Origin: Amorphochlora amoebiformis
Taxonomy: Eukaryota; Cercozoa; Chlorarachniophyceae
DNA length: 64,000 bases
Assembly: GCA_054601695.1 (NCBI GenBank)
Contig: BAAHQB010000234.1
Coordinates: 62,001 to 126,000, forward strand
Direction of reading: 5' to 3'
The translations under genes were made by a program, and so were the position numbers. Below are positions 1 to 64,000 of the stretch, piece by piece (positions within the stretch are counted from its first letter, which is position 1; each line of letters begins with the position of its first letter). A model generated the notes under the pieces. That model worked only from the letters and a program-made list of their open reading frames with translations. It had not been told where the DNA came from and ran no database searches.

Positions 1-501
1 CATGCACTTTCCCCCCCCTCCTCCCCGCCTTCCCACAAAATTGCCTAATTCCGTGATCAACTACCTATGACTTTGTCGACTGTAAACCTTCCCTCAATCC
101 GAAATTTGTTCGCCTTACAAACCGTGAAGCTCTTGTACAGCATCCCTCCCCCCCTTTCACCCGAGGGTTCCTCTGAAAATCGAAAGAAGTATTTAAAAAA
201 AGCGCTTCGGGGGGGGCTACAAGGGTGGAAGAACCCAGACCGACGGTGCTCATGAGAACTGGAGTCAGTGGTGTGTCGCGGGGTCAAATCCATCAGTTTG
301 TCATCAGATGTTTTTACCAGAAAGAATTGGATAGAATTAGGTTATTTCAACGGCAATTTCCTCCTCCAAAAAAGGGGTTCCCATGGGGATTCATCGGGGA
401 TTCCTGTAGAATTCCCGGGATTACGAGCACACGTGTATCTTCCATCCCGTTTTCCCGTGACATCGTTAATACGTGTCCCCCCCCTGTCCCGCTCCGTGGC
501 C
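1..501. promoter_or_regulatory. 5' flank of the ANKIB1-like gene
   Basis: Mixed-composition DNA with short C and G homopolymers. It ends just before an ATG at 502 that sits in a good initiation context (gtggccATGGGG). Some open frames cross it, but none has the splice-phase support seen downstream. I treat it as the promoter and 5' UTR region. No specific motif was recognised. Confidence 0.45.
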
Positions 502-32497
<31,996 letters not shown>

Positions 32498-33034
32498 TGA
32501 TGTTCTCGATGTCCTGTAATTACTAGAATTAGTACAAAGTTCCTAGTCTCGTTTTAGAATTATTCACTCTTATATACAAAGAAAGATTTGAATTCCACCA
32601 TCCACTGGATGGATATTCCAGGCTACTGTCTGGCGCTTTTACTAGTTTTAAGAGCTTGACTAGTCCTATTTTTCATATCTACTAGATCTAATCGGTATAT
32701 GTCTAGTAGATATCACTCTAGTCACTGTGTGAGCGTACTTTCCTTTCTAGCTTTAGCTAGTGCCTATATGTAAAATATTATAAAAAACTAGTGCGGTAGA
32801 TTTATTTATTCTAGTATTGACTAGATTGAGTGCACTAGCTAGACTAGTACTAGTAGTATCTACTAGCTATTAGAGCTAGAAAAGATAGATCTATAGTCGT
32901 CTGAAAACTGGATTCACTCTAGATACTACAGAGTCTAGCTGTGCGCAAGAATAGAAACAAACAAGAACCTCAATTACTGGATTATTTAATATTGCCGGCC
33001 GGATATCGATGCGAGCAATTGTATTGTTCGACAG
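32498..33034. other. CTAG-rich gap between convergent genes 1 and 2
   Basis: Non-repetitive 537-bp segment between the stop codons of the ANKIB1-like gene (+) and gamma-tubulin (-). It must hold both 3' UTRs and both polyadenylation regions. It is crowded with CTAG and with longer ACTAG/CTAGT words (for example 32640-32930), which are rare elsewhere. A similar segment lies between the other convergent pair at 41881-42526. Confidence 0.6.
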
Positions 33035-35846
<2,812 letters not shown>

Positions 35847-36176
35847 TTTTTTGAGCGGGAAGCCACGGTAACTGTGAAATCTCCGATTCGTCTCTGATCC
35901 GTTAGTACCGGGTGTTTCGGTTACTAACGGAATTACATGATTTTCCCCAGCCTAATTAATAAAACTCGGTATGGCGGATAGGTGATCAACTTCTCAACGT
36001 TTTTGCTGAGTGACGTGGGTTTATCGTTCGTATACTTAAGCTGAAAACAACGAAAAGTGACAAAGTTCTAATTTCGATCGATCTGCCACATTTTCTAGAT
36101 CAAAGAGCAGTTTGAGAGGGATATAAAGGTTTAAATATTGAGGAATACCAATGTACATAGTGTACGGCCGACGCCC
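35847..36176. promoter_or_regulatory. Shared divergent promoter, gamma-tubulin and gene 3
   Basis: 330 bp of unique sequence between the gamma-tubulin start codon (35846, minus) and the start of the four-helix membrane protein (36177, plus). Both promoters must lie here or overlap the first exons. Short near-repeats such as TTACTAACGGAATTAC and TTTGCTGAGTGACGTGG are visible, but I cannot assign a known element. Confidence 0.6.
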
Positions 36177-41880
<5,704 letters not shown>

Positions 41881-42526
41881 TTGAAGACCTTTTATCTAGT
41901 TCGATCTGCTAGATGTAGAGACCTAGGAGACTAGAGATATGATGTCACGATGTTGAATATTAAGTTATTGTATTTTATTAGTGGAAAATTTTGAATTAGG
42001 TTAAAATCCTAGAAATCGAAGCCTTTACCTAGTTTACTGGAATTTTGTACTACTGGTACAGATCCTAGAGATCTACTTGCGAGGAATAAATTTCTTGATA
42101 ACCTAGATATACTAGATATATATAAAGATATCTAGGATCTAGAGGATGGTAGATCTCGTATCTGTCTACGACTCGATCTGTTGAAAATTCCAGAAGTCTT
42201 TAACTAGTTTAAGAAGTTCTAGAAGTTGTGTCACCAATAACAATAGCTTTAATACTAGAAATACTAGAACTAGTAGAAATATCTCACTCTAGTCACTGCG
42301 CCCTAGTGCGCCGCAGCTTGAATTCAAACTTCGGGTCTGCCTAGTCTGCATCTAGTGCATGTGCGGAGAATACGTCTATTATCTAGATTATCTAGATTAT
42401 AGGTGCGGACCACAGTGCGGTTATACTAGATACTAGTTATAATCCACAACTCTAGAACTGGACATTAGAGTCGACTAGATGCACGAATATCTAGAATGTA
42501 ATGATTAATCTGATTTACTTTCTAAT
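41881..42526. other. CTAG-rich gap between convergent genes 3 and 4
   Basis: Unique 646-bp segment between the stop of gene 3 (TGA, 41878-41880, plus) and the stop of gene 4 (TAA, 42527-42529, minus). It is dense in CTAG, TCTAG and ACTAGA words. The pattern matches 32498-33034, including a near-identical stretch (TATCACTCTAGTCACTG at 32709 and TCTCACTCTAGTCACTG at 42280). Confidence 0.6.
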
Positions 42527-63674
<21,148 letters not shown>

Positions 63675-63789
63675 CTGGTATGTGATGTGTATATATGTAT
63701 ATATATATATGTATGTATATATATATATATATGTGTGTACAATGTATATACATACACATATATATGTATATATATATGTGTATATATAT

Positions 63790-63849
<60 letters not shown>

Positions 63850-64000
63850 CATATGGTCTTCCACACGGAAAACAGCGTAGGGTTAGGGTTAGGGTTAGAG
63901 TTAGGGTTAAAGTTAGGGTTAGGGTTAGGGTTAGAGTTAGGGTTAGAGTTAGGGTTAGGGCTAGGGTTACGGTTATAGTATGCTTTTATCTTCAGATAAT
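63675..64000. repeat. Upstream intron of gene 4: TA tract and TTAGGG array
   Basis: TA repeat to 63855, a short unique piece (63856-63880), then TTAGGG-type repeats to about 63975. On the minus strand the unique piece reads into a possible donor (CATAT|GTATGT) but has no AG in front of it, so I do not call an exon. Confidence 0.6.

Overview
This window is nuclear DNA from a eukaryote, probably a protist-grade lineage that I cannot place. The evidence is multi-exon genes with GT-AG introns, a gamma-tubulin gene, a membrane-anchored RBR ubiquitin ligase, and large amounts of TTAGGG/CCCTAA repeat. Most of the DNA is simple repeat: (TA)n, telomere-type hexamers, (CT)n tracts and minisatellites. 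Nearly all of it lies inside introns rather than between genes.

Four protein genes were resolved by splicing exons by hand and checking that the reading phase holds across every junction. (1) 502-32497 (+): an ANKIB1-like RBR E3 ubiquitin ligase, 46 exons, about 875 residues, with an N-myristoylation motif, ankyrin repeats, a UBA-like helix region, RING1-IBR-RING2 and a C-terminal RanBP2-type zinc finger. (2) 33035-35846 (-): a complete gamma-tubulin, 13 exons, 469 residues. (3) 36177-41880 (+): a small four-helix membrane protein with features of a voltage-sensor domain, 7 exons, 223 residues. (4) 42527 to at least 63674 (-): a long coiled-coil protein of unknown identity, 29 exons seen, 566 C-terminal residues, 5' end not found. 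The order is plus, minus, plus, minus: genes 1/2 and 3/4 converge, and genes 2/3 diverge from a shared 330-bp promoter segment.

Exons are small (26-242 nt) islands. Many introns are almost pure (TA)n whose first dinucleotide completes the GT donor and whose end forms the AG acceptor. Gamma-tubulin is the exception, with compact introns of ordinary sequence.

The most unusual feature is exon echoes. Beside many exons of genes 1 and 4, short truncated copies of the same exon, usually with one splice junction, sit in the neighbouring TA or telomere-repeat intron. Copy number is 1-6, most are in direct orientation and a few are inverted. One echo array, in the intron of gene 3, carries seven decoy 3' splice sites ahead of the true one. 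Three exons are also flanked by telomere repeats in inverted orientation. The two convergent intergenic gaps are both rich in CTAG. I saw no tRNA, rRNA, transposase or CRISPR.
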